Below, piece after piece: positions 55,216 through 64,000 of a stretch of 64,000 nucleotides of DNA. The notes beneath the pieces are model-generated. The model did not search any database. It saw only the letters and a list, made by a program, of their open reading frames with translations, and was not told where the DNA came from. Source of the DNA: Heterodera schachtii. Lineage: Eukaryota; Nematoda; Chromadorea; Rhabditida; Heteroderidae. The translations under genes were made by a program, and so were the position numbers. Positions within the stretch are counted from its first letter, which is position 1, and each line of letters starts with the position of its first letter. The stretch lies in contig SIJG01000113.1 in assembly GCA_023374025.1 (NCBI GenBank), positions 235,213 through 299,212 on the forward strand, given 5' to 3'.

Positions 55216-56196
55216 AATTTAAAAAATGATTTAGAATTAATTAAATAAAAGAATTTATCATCAAAATTCAATGATAAATTAAATGATGAATTTAAAGCTA
55301 ATCTCTTCTAATTATAATCTCCAAAATTTCGAGTTTGATTTTGAAAAGCTATGAAGAATATATTTAAAAATAATTTTAAGTAAAAATTTATAACCTTAAA
55401 ATTTCAATACCATAAAATTAATTTTCATAATCATACAATTTTCATTATAATTCACATAATTAACTGCAGAAAGAACGAAAAATATTTTATACATTTTAGT
55501 TAAATTTTTGTTATGCATATTAATGCAGTTAATTAACGTTAATAATAAAAAAAAGAATATATTCTACTGGATTAATTTATCGCAAACTTTGTACAATTAT
55601 TTATTTTTAATTGAAATATGCAAATGACTCAAAACATTAACTATAAAATTTGGAGGAATATGATAATGCTCAAATGCAGAATCGAAGAAATTTGGGACTT
55701 TATAAGCGAGAATATAGAATTATTTTAATGAAAATAAATGAGAACGAAATCTTTAGATTTTATACCTAAGAAAGTATGATTGTTCGACAATTTTAAAAAT
55801 TTATGAATAACTAAAAACTATTCTTAAGGTATTTATTAATAAAACAATTAAAATTAATTAATGTTCATTACCAAATAAAAAAGACAAATATTTTTATAAA
55901 TAGAGAAAAATTTTGCGACATTTTTTATAATTTTAAAATTTGAAAAAAGCATCAATTTTAAATTATTAATACAGCTCGTTGTGAGATGAAGTGTGATCCC
56001 ATCATGTTACAAGTGAAAATTATGAAACCTATTAGTTATTAATTAATAGTATAAATAAAAGATTATAAATTTAACCAAAAAGAAAGTAATATAATTCAAA
56101 AAATAATTTAATTGCAAAGTATTTGATACCGATTTTGTGAAAATTATATTATAATAATAAATAAATTATAAAAAATAATTAATACCTGCACATCAG
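55216..56196. other. AT-rich background
   Basis: No gene seen. After 55216 the match to 39310-39370 continues briefly (AATTAATTAAATAAAAGAAT), then only simple AT-rich sequence. Confidence 0.4.
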
Positions 56197-56540
56197 GGCT
56201 GTTGCAAGTTTCGCTTTTCGCCTTTTCGCTTTTTCGCTTTTTTTGGGCGTTTCACTTTCGCTTTTCACCTTTCGCTTTTTGGCGGAAAAGCGAAAAAAAA
56301 AAATAAACCCTTAAAGATTGGGTTTATAAAATAAAGAATGGCATTTTTGTGGAAGAAAAAGCAAAAAATTTAAATAAAATTTTGAATTTATTAACCATTT
56401 TACCAAATTTTTATTAAATAAAGTAAATTTGTTATTTTTATTAATGTGTCGGGTAGTGTAGTGGTTAGTGCATCAATCTTCACATTACTTTCGTTCATGA
56501 GTTCGGTGCTGGTTTACTTATTTTAATTTTTCTATTTAAT
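56197..56540. mobile_element. One-ended hAT-like element with a tRNA-like sequence
   Basis: Starts with a hAT-type terminus CAGGGCTGTTGCAAG. Inside this lies an array of TTTCGCTTTTCGCC words, the same layout as the complete elements. A tRNA-like sequence follows at 56448. No matching right end or target duplication was found, so the right boundary is uncertain and the copy is truncated. Confidence 0.6.
56448..56520 (+). repeat. Degenerate tRNA-like sequence
   Basis: An A-box-like TAGTGTAGTGGTTAGTGC and a B-box-like GAGTTCGGTGCTGG about 30 bases apart. It is clearly related to 1884-1951 (minus), including GGTTAGTGC and ATGAGTTCG. The B box departs from GGTTCRANNCC, and no cloverleaf closes, so probably non-functional tRNA-derived sequence. 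Confidence 0.5.
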
Positions 56541-57559
56541 TTTTTATTATATAATTCGTTATTCTTGACAATAATCAGCAGTAGTTTGAGAATGTATATG
56601 TGATTAACGGCTGAAATAGTTGTCAAGAATAGAAATTAAAAAATAATAAGAAGCTATAATGATAAATATATATAAGTGTGGAATTAATAAAATTTATTGG
56701 CTAAATATATAACCCGAAAAATATACATAAATATATAATTATATTCTTGATTGTAAGAAATATTAATTAATCGGATATGAAAAAAATTTCTCTAAATAGG
56801 GAAATAAGATATAAACAAATTGAAGAAAAAATAAAAAATTGAAATGACATTTGTGATCAAAATAATTTGTTTCAAATAAAAAACAAATTTGGTAATAATT
56901 TTTTGATACTAAAAAACATAATTTAAGGAAAACCAAACTAAGATATGTAACCACGAAATAATATTTTCAAAACATAGAGATTTTGACAAAATTCATATAA
57001 TATAAATATATCCTAGAAAATAAATTTATTATTTTGTTTTAATAAAAATCATGGAAATGGACTAAATATACTGAAAAATTTAAATAAAAACTGAAAAAGT
57101 AAAAGTTTTAATTAAAAATTAAATAAATAATTTTTCAAAATACTTAATAACGCGATTTAATAAAATATAAAAAGATTAAAATACATAAATTTAAAAAATA
57201 ATAATATTTCGAATTGCTTTCATCTAATGAATATTTGCAAAACTAATATAATTGATTACCCTTAAAAATTATTTTAAAAAAAAACTGTTAATAACATTAA
57301 ATAAAGAGTATGTTTAAAAATATTGAATAAAAAAAAGTAATTAAAAACTAATTTACAACTTAAATAAATAATTCTGAACCATTTAATTAATAAATAAAGA
57401 AAAAATTATCAAATAATATATTGATCCTAAAATTATATACTTTGTAAAACTATCGATAAAATTATCAAAAAAATAAAATATAAATAATTGTATAAAACAA
57501 ATAATTTGTAATAAATAATAAGTTATAATTATATTAAGCATAAAATATCAAAATAAATT
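56541..57559. other. AT-rich background
   Basis: No gene seen. The minus frame at 56763-56954 is a hydrophobic chance frame. Confidence 0.4.
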
Positions 57560-58160
57560 TATTCTTTTTTGTTTCATCTTTCACACAATACAAAACAATA
57601 CAAGAAAAACAAAAACAAAAGAAACGTAATAAAAATCTATATTTAAATAAAGAAATTATTTAGCATTTAAAAAATTTTCATACAATAAATTATACAAATT
57701 CATTTATACTTTTAAGGCATATTTTGTCAAATTAAAGCATTTTTAAATGTAGTTTAGCTATTTTAGTTAAGAAATAAGCATAACTTCCTTTATAAGAATA
57801 AAAGAATATGATAATATTTAAAAAATAAATTTCCAAAGCACTGATTATTTAATTGTATAAAATAAAACAAAAATCTAACACATTGAGAGACGAAAAAATA
57901 TGCGATGATATGTACAAGGAGTTTTTGAAGTGTATGTTTAAATAAAAAACTAAAGAATCACTTTTAATTATAAAATAAATTAAACATAACAATAATATAA
58001 ATTTAAGTATGCTACTAATCATGTGAAAGAGGAAACATTAAAATGCATTTGGACATGAATTAATTAATTTTCGGCATTTTTTCTAATTTGTTTCTACAGC
58101 TGCTTAAAAAAATAATTAAATTAAACAAACATTAAAATTTTCAAATAATATACTAAATAG
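57560..58160 (+). repeat. RepA copy 6 (diverged)
   Basis: Collinear with copy 1: TTTCATCTTTC (57580), CTATATTTAAATAAAG (57637), TTCATTTATACTTTTAAGG (57699), CTTCCTTTATAAGAATA (57785), CATTGAGAGACGAAAAA (57882), then, after about 150 extra bases, TTTTCGGCATTTTTTCTAA (58069). The CTTCCTTTATAAG site has no hAT insertion. Confidence 0.7.
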
Positions 58161-58255
58161 CTTTGTTAATGAATAACACAATTAAAAGATATTCGAATAA
58201 ATATTTTTATAATAAAATAGTTTAAATAGTAATATAAAAAATTAAAACGCGTTAA

Positions 58256-58378
58256 ATAATTATTGCAAGCGATTTGAGTCAGTTCGAGTACTTGGAAATG
58301 CGTACGCGCTCGCTTAACAATTGTAAAATTATTAAAAGACTTTATTTGTTTGAAAAATACAAAATAATATATGCATAG
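58256..58378 (+). pseudogene. Protein-like frame, unassigned
   Basis: A 40-codon stop-to-stop frame: IIIASDLSQFEYLEMRTR, then SLNNCKIIKRLYLFEKYK. It has acidic, aromatic and basic residues in credible proportions, over a GC-richer spot (GTACGCGCTCGC). No ATG at the beginning. It lies just after RepA copy 6. Not recognised. Confidence 0.35.
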
Positions 58379-59488
58379 CTTTCTTTCTGGCTGTAGAATA
58401 ACATATAAAATAAAATATACAAATTAATATTCAGATTTTGTATTGTATTAATTATTATTGTCCAAAAATTCGATGTAACTCATGGATTAATAAAAGCCAT
58501 TAAATTTAAACCTAATAAAATAGCAAATATAATAATTAAATTTATTATTTTAAGTATATTAATCAGCTTTATCTTATCATAAATAAATAACCTTAAAAGT
58601 AATATATAAACATTATAACGCATTAAATAATAATGCAGTATAAATTGGAATAATAATGAAACTACTTATTTTTGGAAAATAAAATCATACTTTAATTAAT
58701 TAATGCTACCAACCATTTAATGGAGTATTGTAACAAATAGTTACGAATAGACTTACTTATTTTATACACAATTAGAGAAAAGGAATAAAAATTTAAAACT
58801 CATTTCTATTGTATTGATAACAAAAAAACAAAATGAAAGAAGAAAACCTATTGAGCTTTTTTAAGCAAAATAAATTCAATTAATGAAATGTGAAAATAAA
58901 TGAAGCCAATAAAATTTTGCAATTTACACCTTGAAAAAGAAATATCAAAAAGTTACTAAGAAATAGAATAGCTGTTTTTAAAGTTATAAATATTCTGTAA
59001 AAAACAAAATGAGATTATTAACAAATTTGTCTTGGTTTTTTAGAGACACATAAATTTCATAATATGCAAATCTCAACTTTTAAATTTTTTGGCTTCTTTA
59101 AAAAATTGGAAATTTGTGCCATAATGAAGACCCAAAAGGAAAATTTTGTTTTTTAATCTGCGATTTTCGGTTATATTTCTACAAAAAAATCGCATAAAAA
59201 CTGAAAAAAAACCAAAAATTTAAATAAATCTAAATAAACTTAACAACCAAAGTATTTAAATACATAAATAAATTTTTAAATACTTCAACAATGATTTTAG
59301 TCAAAGATTAAAGAAAGGGTTGCTTAAATTGATCAGCTATTTTGTAATAAATTAATTATTTAGAATTTTTTCTATTAATAAAAAGATAATAAGACAATTA
59401 ATACAATAAAAGACGTCAGCTATTACTACAAAAAAATCTAAATTTTAAATTATAGAAATATACCCAATGGGTACTAAAATTATTTTGA
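58379..59488. other. AT-rich background
   Basis: No gene seen. 59020-59180 shares words with 9370-9420 (CCAAAAGGAAAATTTTGTT) and so with the foldback-related repeats. CAAAAATTCGATGTAACTCA (58463) is part of a small repeated island also at 7885 and 48265. Confidence 0.4.
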
Positions 59489-59617
59489 AGGCACCACAGC
59501 CGGAGAGAATCCAGGCCGAATTCCCTTGAACCAACAGCCCTCAAATTCAAAAGATGTTGGAAAAAACAACATGCCGAGTTGCATCACGATTTAGATAAAA
59601 AAAACAAACGCGTATAA
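59489..59617 (+). pseudogene. BEL/Pao integrase C-terminal domain relic
   Basis: A 42-codon frame in a GC-richer spot: RHHSRRESRPNSLEPTALK, then FKRCWKKQHAELHHDLDKKN and a stop. The pattern R-x-x-W-K-x-x-x-x-E-Y-L-x-x-L-x-x-R-x-K is characteristic of the domain that follows the catalytic core in BEL/Pao integrases (DUF5641-type), where it precedes the G-D-x-V-L-I motif. That following motif is not readable. Same strand as all other pol relics. Identified by eye. Confidence 0.6.
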
Positions 59618-60125
59618 AATCATACTTCAAAAAAATTTAAATCTTTGAAATACAGTTAAACATAATAATAATAAAAGTTAAGATTTAAAAAATTAAATAG
59701 AAATTTCAATTTTTTCATTTGCTTTGACAACAATAAAAGGAAAAATTGAGATTCATTGTTTTAAGTAAAAAATTAAATTAATTTTAAATTAATTAATGAA
59801 GTATGCCAAAAATAAAAGCTAATAAATTTGAAATCTACAGTACTTCATTAAAAAGAACTAAAAGTCTAGGATGATTAACGTAAAGGTTCTTAAAAATAAT
59901 TAATATAAAAATAGATAATAGCACAAAAAATTTAATTTTTATATACAGTTGCTTTTAATCAGTAAAATTCAACGTAAAAAAAGATATTAAAAAGTTACTA
60001 CGAAATAAATATTAGCTATTTTAATGTTATGACTTATTCGGTCAAAATTAAAAAGATAAAGAATTTTGCTAAAAATACATGCCTTTGATATAAACAAAAT
60101 TAATCTGAATAAAAATATATTATAA
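59618..60125. other. AT-rich background
   Basis: No gene seen. AGTCTAGGATGATTAACG near 59860 is a diverged copy of the integrase L-x-V-G-G word (48879, 50680). Confidence 0.4.
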
Positions 60126-60419
60126 TTAAGTCATTGACATTATGTAAATTTCTTCTAAAAACAAATTAAAAAACAAATAATATATAACTAATTCATTATT
60201 CTTAATTCTAAGCTTTGCTTTTTGAGAACCAAACTCTTCAAAATCAGCAATATGGAAATCAAGTTTTTTAAAATACTGATTAAACAGAATCTGTGCAAAT
60301 CGAAAGGGCATCGATGATGAATTTACGTTATTTTTCAAAAAAGTTAATCCAACTTTTTTAATAAAAATAATAATATTTAATTTTAAATGTTTTTTCTGTA
60401 AATACATCTCAAAAAACAA
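60126..60419 (-). CDS. Protein-like minus-strand frame, hypothetical
   Basis: A 97-residue frame with an ATG start. Residues 22-75 look like real protein: VGLTFLKNNVNSSSMPFRF, AQILFNQYFKKLDFHIADF and GSQKAKLRIKNNE. Composition is balanced rather than the Phe/Leu-only pattern of other minus frames. The first 20 and last 20 residues are lower in complexity. No signal peptide or domain recognised. It is the best candidate on the minus strand for a small gene or an exon, but could equally be a relic. Confidence 0.35.
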   Translation of the reverse strand: MFFEMYLQKKHLKLNIIIFIKKVGLTFLKNNVNSSSMPFRFAQILFNQYFKKLDFHIADFEEFGSQKAKLRIKNNELVIYYLFFNLFLEEIYIMSMT

Positions 60420-60551
60420 ATACTATTTATATTGTTAAAATGTGTTAATAATAAACATCAATATCGATCTACTGCTGACTTTTTTTTACGAATTTTGTAT
60501 TAAGTCTACAACTTATTAATGAAATATAAAATATCATAGAATAAATAGTAA

Positions 60552-60677
60552 CCTACACAGACAAAAGCTTTAATTGCAATTGGCCTTGCAAGAGAATATA
60601 AAAAAGAAATAAATCTTAACGTTAATATCCTGACCGTCCATGAGTTCGATGAAATAATCAATAAACACCGCAGTTAA
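60552..60677 (+). pseudogene. Protein-like frame, unassigned
   Basis: A 41-codon stop-to-stop frame: TKALIAIGLAREYKKEINL then NVNILTVHEFDEIINKHRS. The alternation of hydrophobic strand-like and charged helix-like parts is very protein-like. It lies 130 bases beyond the 5' end of the minus-strand frame at 60126-60419, pointing away from it. No ATG at the start. Not recognised. Confidence 0.4.
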
Positions 60678-61869
60678 TATTATAAAATAAATTAAAAGTA
60701 TTGCGAAGAAAAAATAATATTCTGGTTTTTATAAGAACAACCTTCTTGTCTTAAGAATGTATTGTTGTCATTATAATATAAAGTAATCTGATTGTAACAT
60801 AAAAGACAGATTAATAAGAGAAAAATATTCGACAGATTTAAAAAATCTAAGACGGCTTAATTTCATAAAAAATAATTTTCTTAATCATAAATTGCAAAAT
60901 GTTATTTTAATTTTAAGAAAAAAACAAAAAATAAAATTCTATGGAAAAAATAATTCAAAGTTTTCTTCTTAAAATATATTAAAAATAAATAGCTCATAAA
61001 TGCACATTTTAATCAAAATTAACGAAAAAAAAAATTAATTAATTAATAAAATTACTTTAGTAAAACAAAAAAAAATGTCCAAATAACCTTGAAGTCGGAA
61101 GAAGACACAAAGAAACACCATGATATCTTTACAATAAAGTGAATATTATATTAAGTTAAAAATAATTAAAGTTTAAATTTTGAAAGAATAAAATTAAAGA
61201 AAAAGATATTAAAAATAAAAATACAACTTATAAAACAATTAATTATAATATAAAAACCCAAATTAAAAAAAACTCATTTGAAATATCAATGAATAAAGAA
61301 ATCTTAATTGAATTAGATAAATTAAATAGTTAAAACAAATTTTATAAAAATAAAATATGGTTTATACATGAGTGTGAATTAGCGCGAAGAACAATTGGAT
61401 TTTCAGCGAATCAAATCAAGGGAGTCAAACCCAAAAAAATGAATTTTTTTTAACTTCTTGTTATTAAGAACACGATGATATTTTGAATATTATTTGAAAA
61501 AATTAAAAATATTAAAATGTATAGACAAATCAAAACAGCACCTGAATTGAGCGACAAAGGCAGAGTACTTAAAAAGAATGTAATTTAAAGACCAACAATG
61601 CTCGCAGCTTTTTTGATTGTAAAAAAATAATAATTAATTGGGATGTGATAATTTTTTAAAAATAAAAATGTTTTATATTAACCGGATACAACTATTAAAA
61701 GAGTACAAATTAATATTTACATACTAGCAATATTTAGTAGAAAAAATAAATTTAAATTTTTGAGGCTAGATTCTACTCACTGCTGAAATAGAATGGTATT
61801 TTGAGAAACAAATGCGCATTTTAATAATAAATTATAATAAAAAATAAAATAAATGAAAACTAATAAAAC
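60678..61869. other. AT-rich background with an RT thumb fragment
   Basis: No gene. 61070-61140 is a copy of the SEEY block (NVQITLKSEEDTKKHHD on the plus strand, then the ATATCTTTACAATAAAG word), matching 33370-33438. The remainder is simple A-rich DNA. Confidence 0.4.
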
Positions 61870-61925
61870 TTAGAAGAAAAAATGACCAACCGACCTCTGA
61901 GTCGGAAGAATACACAGAATTAAAA
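61870..61925 (+). pseudogene. BEL/Pao RT thumb fragment (SEEY block)
   Basis: The frame reads RKNDQPTSESEEYTEL. It aligns with 33370-33438 and 61070-61140 at the DNA level (GAGTCGGAAGAATACA). Only this block survives. Confidence 0.4.
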
Positions 61926-62169
61926 ATAAATCAGAAAAATTAGACCTTTTTTGATTTTATGAATTTAAATATATGTTTTAAATGTTGAAAAAATAATCAC
62001 CAAAATTTAATATGCCGGATATAAAAAATTTTATTTTTAAATTTTTTGTAATTTCTCCATTTTAATCACATTTTGATTTTAAATATATTTTTCGTTTATT
62101 GTACATAAAGGATTCTGAAATATCTCCAAAATTGATGTGTAAGGAAAAATTTTCTGCTCATTTGTAAAA

Positions 62170-62310
62170 TGCGGACACCTAGAGTTTCTCGAGATTCTAG
62201 GAACTCGAGTCAAGAACTTTCTTGTTCTTTTTGCGTCTCGGTCTTGATCTCGGGTCATTCTCGAAGTTGGGCATGTTTCTCAAAAAATTTCTGAACTTGA
62301 ACAGCCCTTC
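62170..62310 (-). mobile_element. One end of a further hAT-like element
   Basis: Read on the minus strand it starts AGGGCTGTTCAAGTTCAG and is followed by repeats of GAACTCGAG, TCTCGAGA and related words, the same layout of terminus plus subterminal word as the complete elements. The terminus resembles that at 56197 (AGGGCTGTT). The other end and the target duplication are missing. The region up to about 62480 remains less A-rich. Confidence 0.5.
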
Positions 62311-63459
62311 TGACAGCATCGTAACTTTGTTAGAGTTTAGATAGATTTTCAAATAGCAAAGAATTTATATAGTTTATTGCCGTTCATTATTTTCCATTGA
62401 ATTTTCCTTAAATGGTCAGATCAGCCAAATTTAAATCATGAACTGATCGGTGGTTTATTTCAATCAGCAGGAGGTTTTTTGGCAAGATAAAACCAGAAAT
62501 AAAGGAAAATTATAAAAGTTTAATTTCTTAAAATAATAATTCATGAGCTCGAAAAAGAATTTGTTTAATTAAAATGAAATATATTTCAAGGCAAATGGGA
62601 AAGATAAAGGGAACAAGAAAGAAAAAATCCAACCGATCTCAATATTGATGCAATTAGAAGAAACTACGCAGGAAAGTATATGAAATATTAAAATATAACC
62701 AAAATTATAAAAATGTTAACTAATGAAAATAAAAAATTTTTGAATATATAAAAATAATATAGACAAAAATAATGGATTAAATTGAAACACAAGCAGCAAA
62801 TACACAAACAGATTCGGCTTGACATCTATGATGCGATATTATTTTTAAAAAGTATTTAAATAAAATTGTTGGTAAATCTATTAATATGTAAATTTAATTG
62901 CTAAACCAAATTAAATCCAATAATGTCGAGAACACCAAATGAATTATTTAAAACAAATTTTGAATAAATTTTTAAAATAAATATTTTAAATTTTGAATTA
63001 AAATTTATATATGACTCTAAACATTATTTACATAAATTCACTTGAAACCACCGTACACTACGGAATTAGAATGGGAGCCAAAAACCAAAAAAAATCAAAG
63101 CAATCTTTAAATCAATGAAGAACATAAAATAGATATACCTTTTTGTGGATATTTGCCTATTTTGGCTATAAAAGTACATAATCGAATATAAATGCAATAG
63201 AACTCCTAATTTAATTAAAACTTGAGAAAATAATTTTAAAGAAAAAAATCTAATAAATATTATTAATATGATTTTTTTAACAAAAATAAAAAATGAAACG
63301 CTAAAAAATAAAAAATAAAACAAATATTTTTTGGAGTAATATATATATTTATTAAAATTTATTCTACAATTTAGGCATAAGAAAATAATTCTTCTAATTA
63401 GTAAAATCAAATACAAATAATATTTAAAACGAGATATGAAATACAACTAATTAGATTAG
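62311..63459. other. AT-rich background
   Basis: No gene called. At 63046-63080 a plus-strand spot reads LKPPYTTELEWEP, possibly an integrase P-P-x-x-P remnant. The 126-residue minus frame at 63066-63446 is the longest open frame in the window. However, it consists almost wholly of Phe, Ile, Leu, Tyr, Ser and Lys, as expected opposite A-rich DNA. Confidence 0.4.
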
Positions 63460-63585
63460 ATTGAGAATATTTCATCATCCAACCGTTTTAATTGGAAAGA
63501 AGCGCGTTGTTCTAGCACCGCGCCAACACATGAGGCATTAATGAAAGCTGCGCCGCAAAGATATTTAAAAATATTAAATTGGTAA
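63460..63585 (+). pseudogene. Protein-like frame, unassigned
   Basis: A 41-codon stop-to-stop frame over a GC-richer spot: ISSSNRFNWKEARCSSTAP, then THEALMKAAPQRYLKILNW. The phase one base earlier is also protein-like (IGKKRVVLAPRQHMRH), so a frameshift may lie within. Not recognised. Confidence 0.35.
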
Positions 63586-63804
63586 ATTAAAATAAATTAA
63601 AAAATCATTTATTCTGCAGTTGAAATAGAAAAAGTTTTATTAGAAAAAAATTATTTTTACATTGCAAGCATCGGAAAAACAACATTTTATTATTAATAAT
63701 AAATATTGATAAAAACCATTTGAAAAATAATTAAAAGCCGACTCGACTAAAACCAAATATTTATAAAAAGGGCTAAAATTTCTAATATATAAGTCCTTTT
63801 ATGA

Positions 63805-63858
63805 ATGAAACCGCAGCGCCAGCCATTAACTCGAACATTCAAAATCTTCAAAATTTAA
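63805..63858 (+). pseudogene. BEL/Pao RT thumb fragment (KIFN block)
   Basis: The frame MKPQRQPLTRTFKIFKI stops after 17 codons. RTFKIF and the preceding Q-P match 26039-26107. Together they define the block that precedes GDTE...IPNE in the better relics. Confidence 0.4.
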
Positions 63859-64000
63859 TGATAAGTGAATTAAACCACCTCATTTTAATAAATAAATCTC
63901 TTCCTACTTTGTACTAAATTGCGAGAAAAGTAATAAAAGTGATTTTGTAATCAACAAATGAACATAATGAAATTCCATATTAATAACCTTTAAATTAATT

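Noticed and set aside
60126..60419. Confident naming of the minus-strand frame as a known protein
   Set aside because: Composition is good, but no motif or family could be named, so it is left as hypothetical.
63066..63446. Longest open frame (126 residues, minus strand)
   Set aside because: Almost entirely Phe, Ile, Leu, Tyr, Ser and Lys. This is what the complement of A-rich DNA encodes, and no motif or ordered membrane pattern beyond that is present.

Overview
This 64 kb window is very AT-rich eukaryotic DNA with no gene I would call intact. It reads as a transposon graveyard. The deepest layer is made of short, less AT-rich protein-like islands set in A-rich filler. Several islands match conserved blocks of a BEL/Pao LTR retrotransposon Gag-Pol: Gag zinc knuckles, reverse transcriptase palm and thumb, integrase zinc-binding domain and integrase C-terminus. 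BEL/Pao elements are known from animals, so the source is most likely an animal with an unusually AT-rich genome. A nematode would fit, but that is a guess. Nothing suggests a bacterium, a plasmid or an organelle.

The youngest and best-supported features are non-autonomous hAT-type DNA transposons. Seven have matching terminal inverted repeats beginning CAGGG, TAGGG or TAGAG, flanked by 8-bp target-site duplications (six perfect, one 7 of 8): 1519-2214, 5496-6690, 5770-6455 (nested in the previous one), 27591-28183, 31779-32338, 44094-44753 and 51006-51211. One-ended or decayed relatives lie near 12.8, 43.0, 48.3, 56.2 and 62.2 kb. A decayed hAT transposase C-terminus may survive at 13.1 kb, with a second copy at 45.4 kb. 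Each element carries its own short word repeated just inside its ends, and five share an internal motif despite having unrelated ends.

Layout: 0-5 kb is background with a GC-rich hAT element, a palindromic GC-richer block (3.2 kb) and a LINE- or SINE-like tail with an ATT microsatellite (4.9-5.1 kb). 5.2-7.1 kb is the first copy of a dispersed repeat (RepA), broken by two nested hAT elements. 7-14 kb has more RepA, RepB and relics. 14.3-16.4 kb is a 2-kb inverted repeat with a tRNA-like sequence in each arm. 16-27 kb has RepA, RepB, Gag and RT relics and a cluster of protein-like frames at 25.3-25.7 kb. 27-32 kb has two related hAT elements and protein-like frames. 33-47 kb has local duplications, a Gag zinc-knuckle frame (37 kb), an RT relic (39 kb), RepA (41 kb) and a hAT element (44 kb). 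47-51 kb has a T-rich reversed patch, collinear integrase relics and a GC-rich insert. 51-64 kb has an RT relic (54.7 kb), RepA (57.6 kb), an integrase C-terminus relic (59.5 kb) and several unassigned protein-like frames.

All BEL/Pao islands I could place read on the + strand, which is also the visibly A-richer strand over most of the window. This suggests a run of same-oriented, heavily AT-mutated copies. All identifications were made by eye, from motif order and spacing, without database searches.
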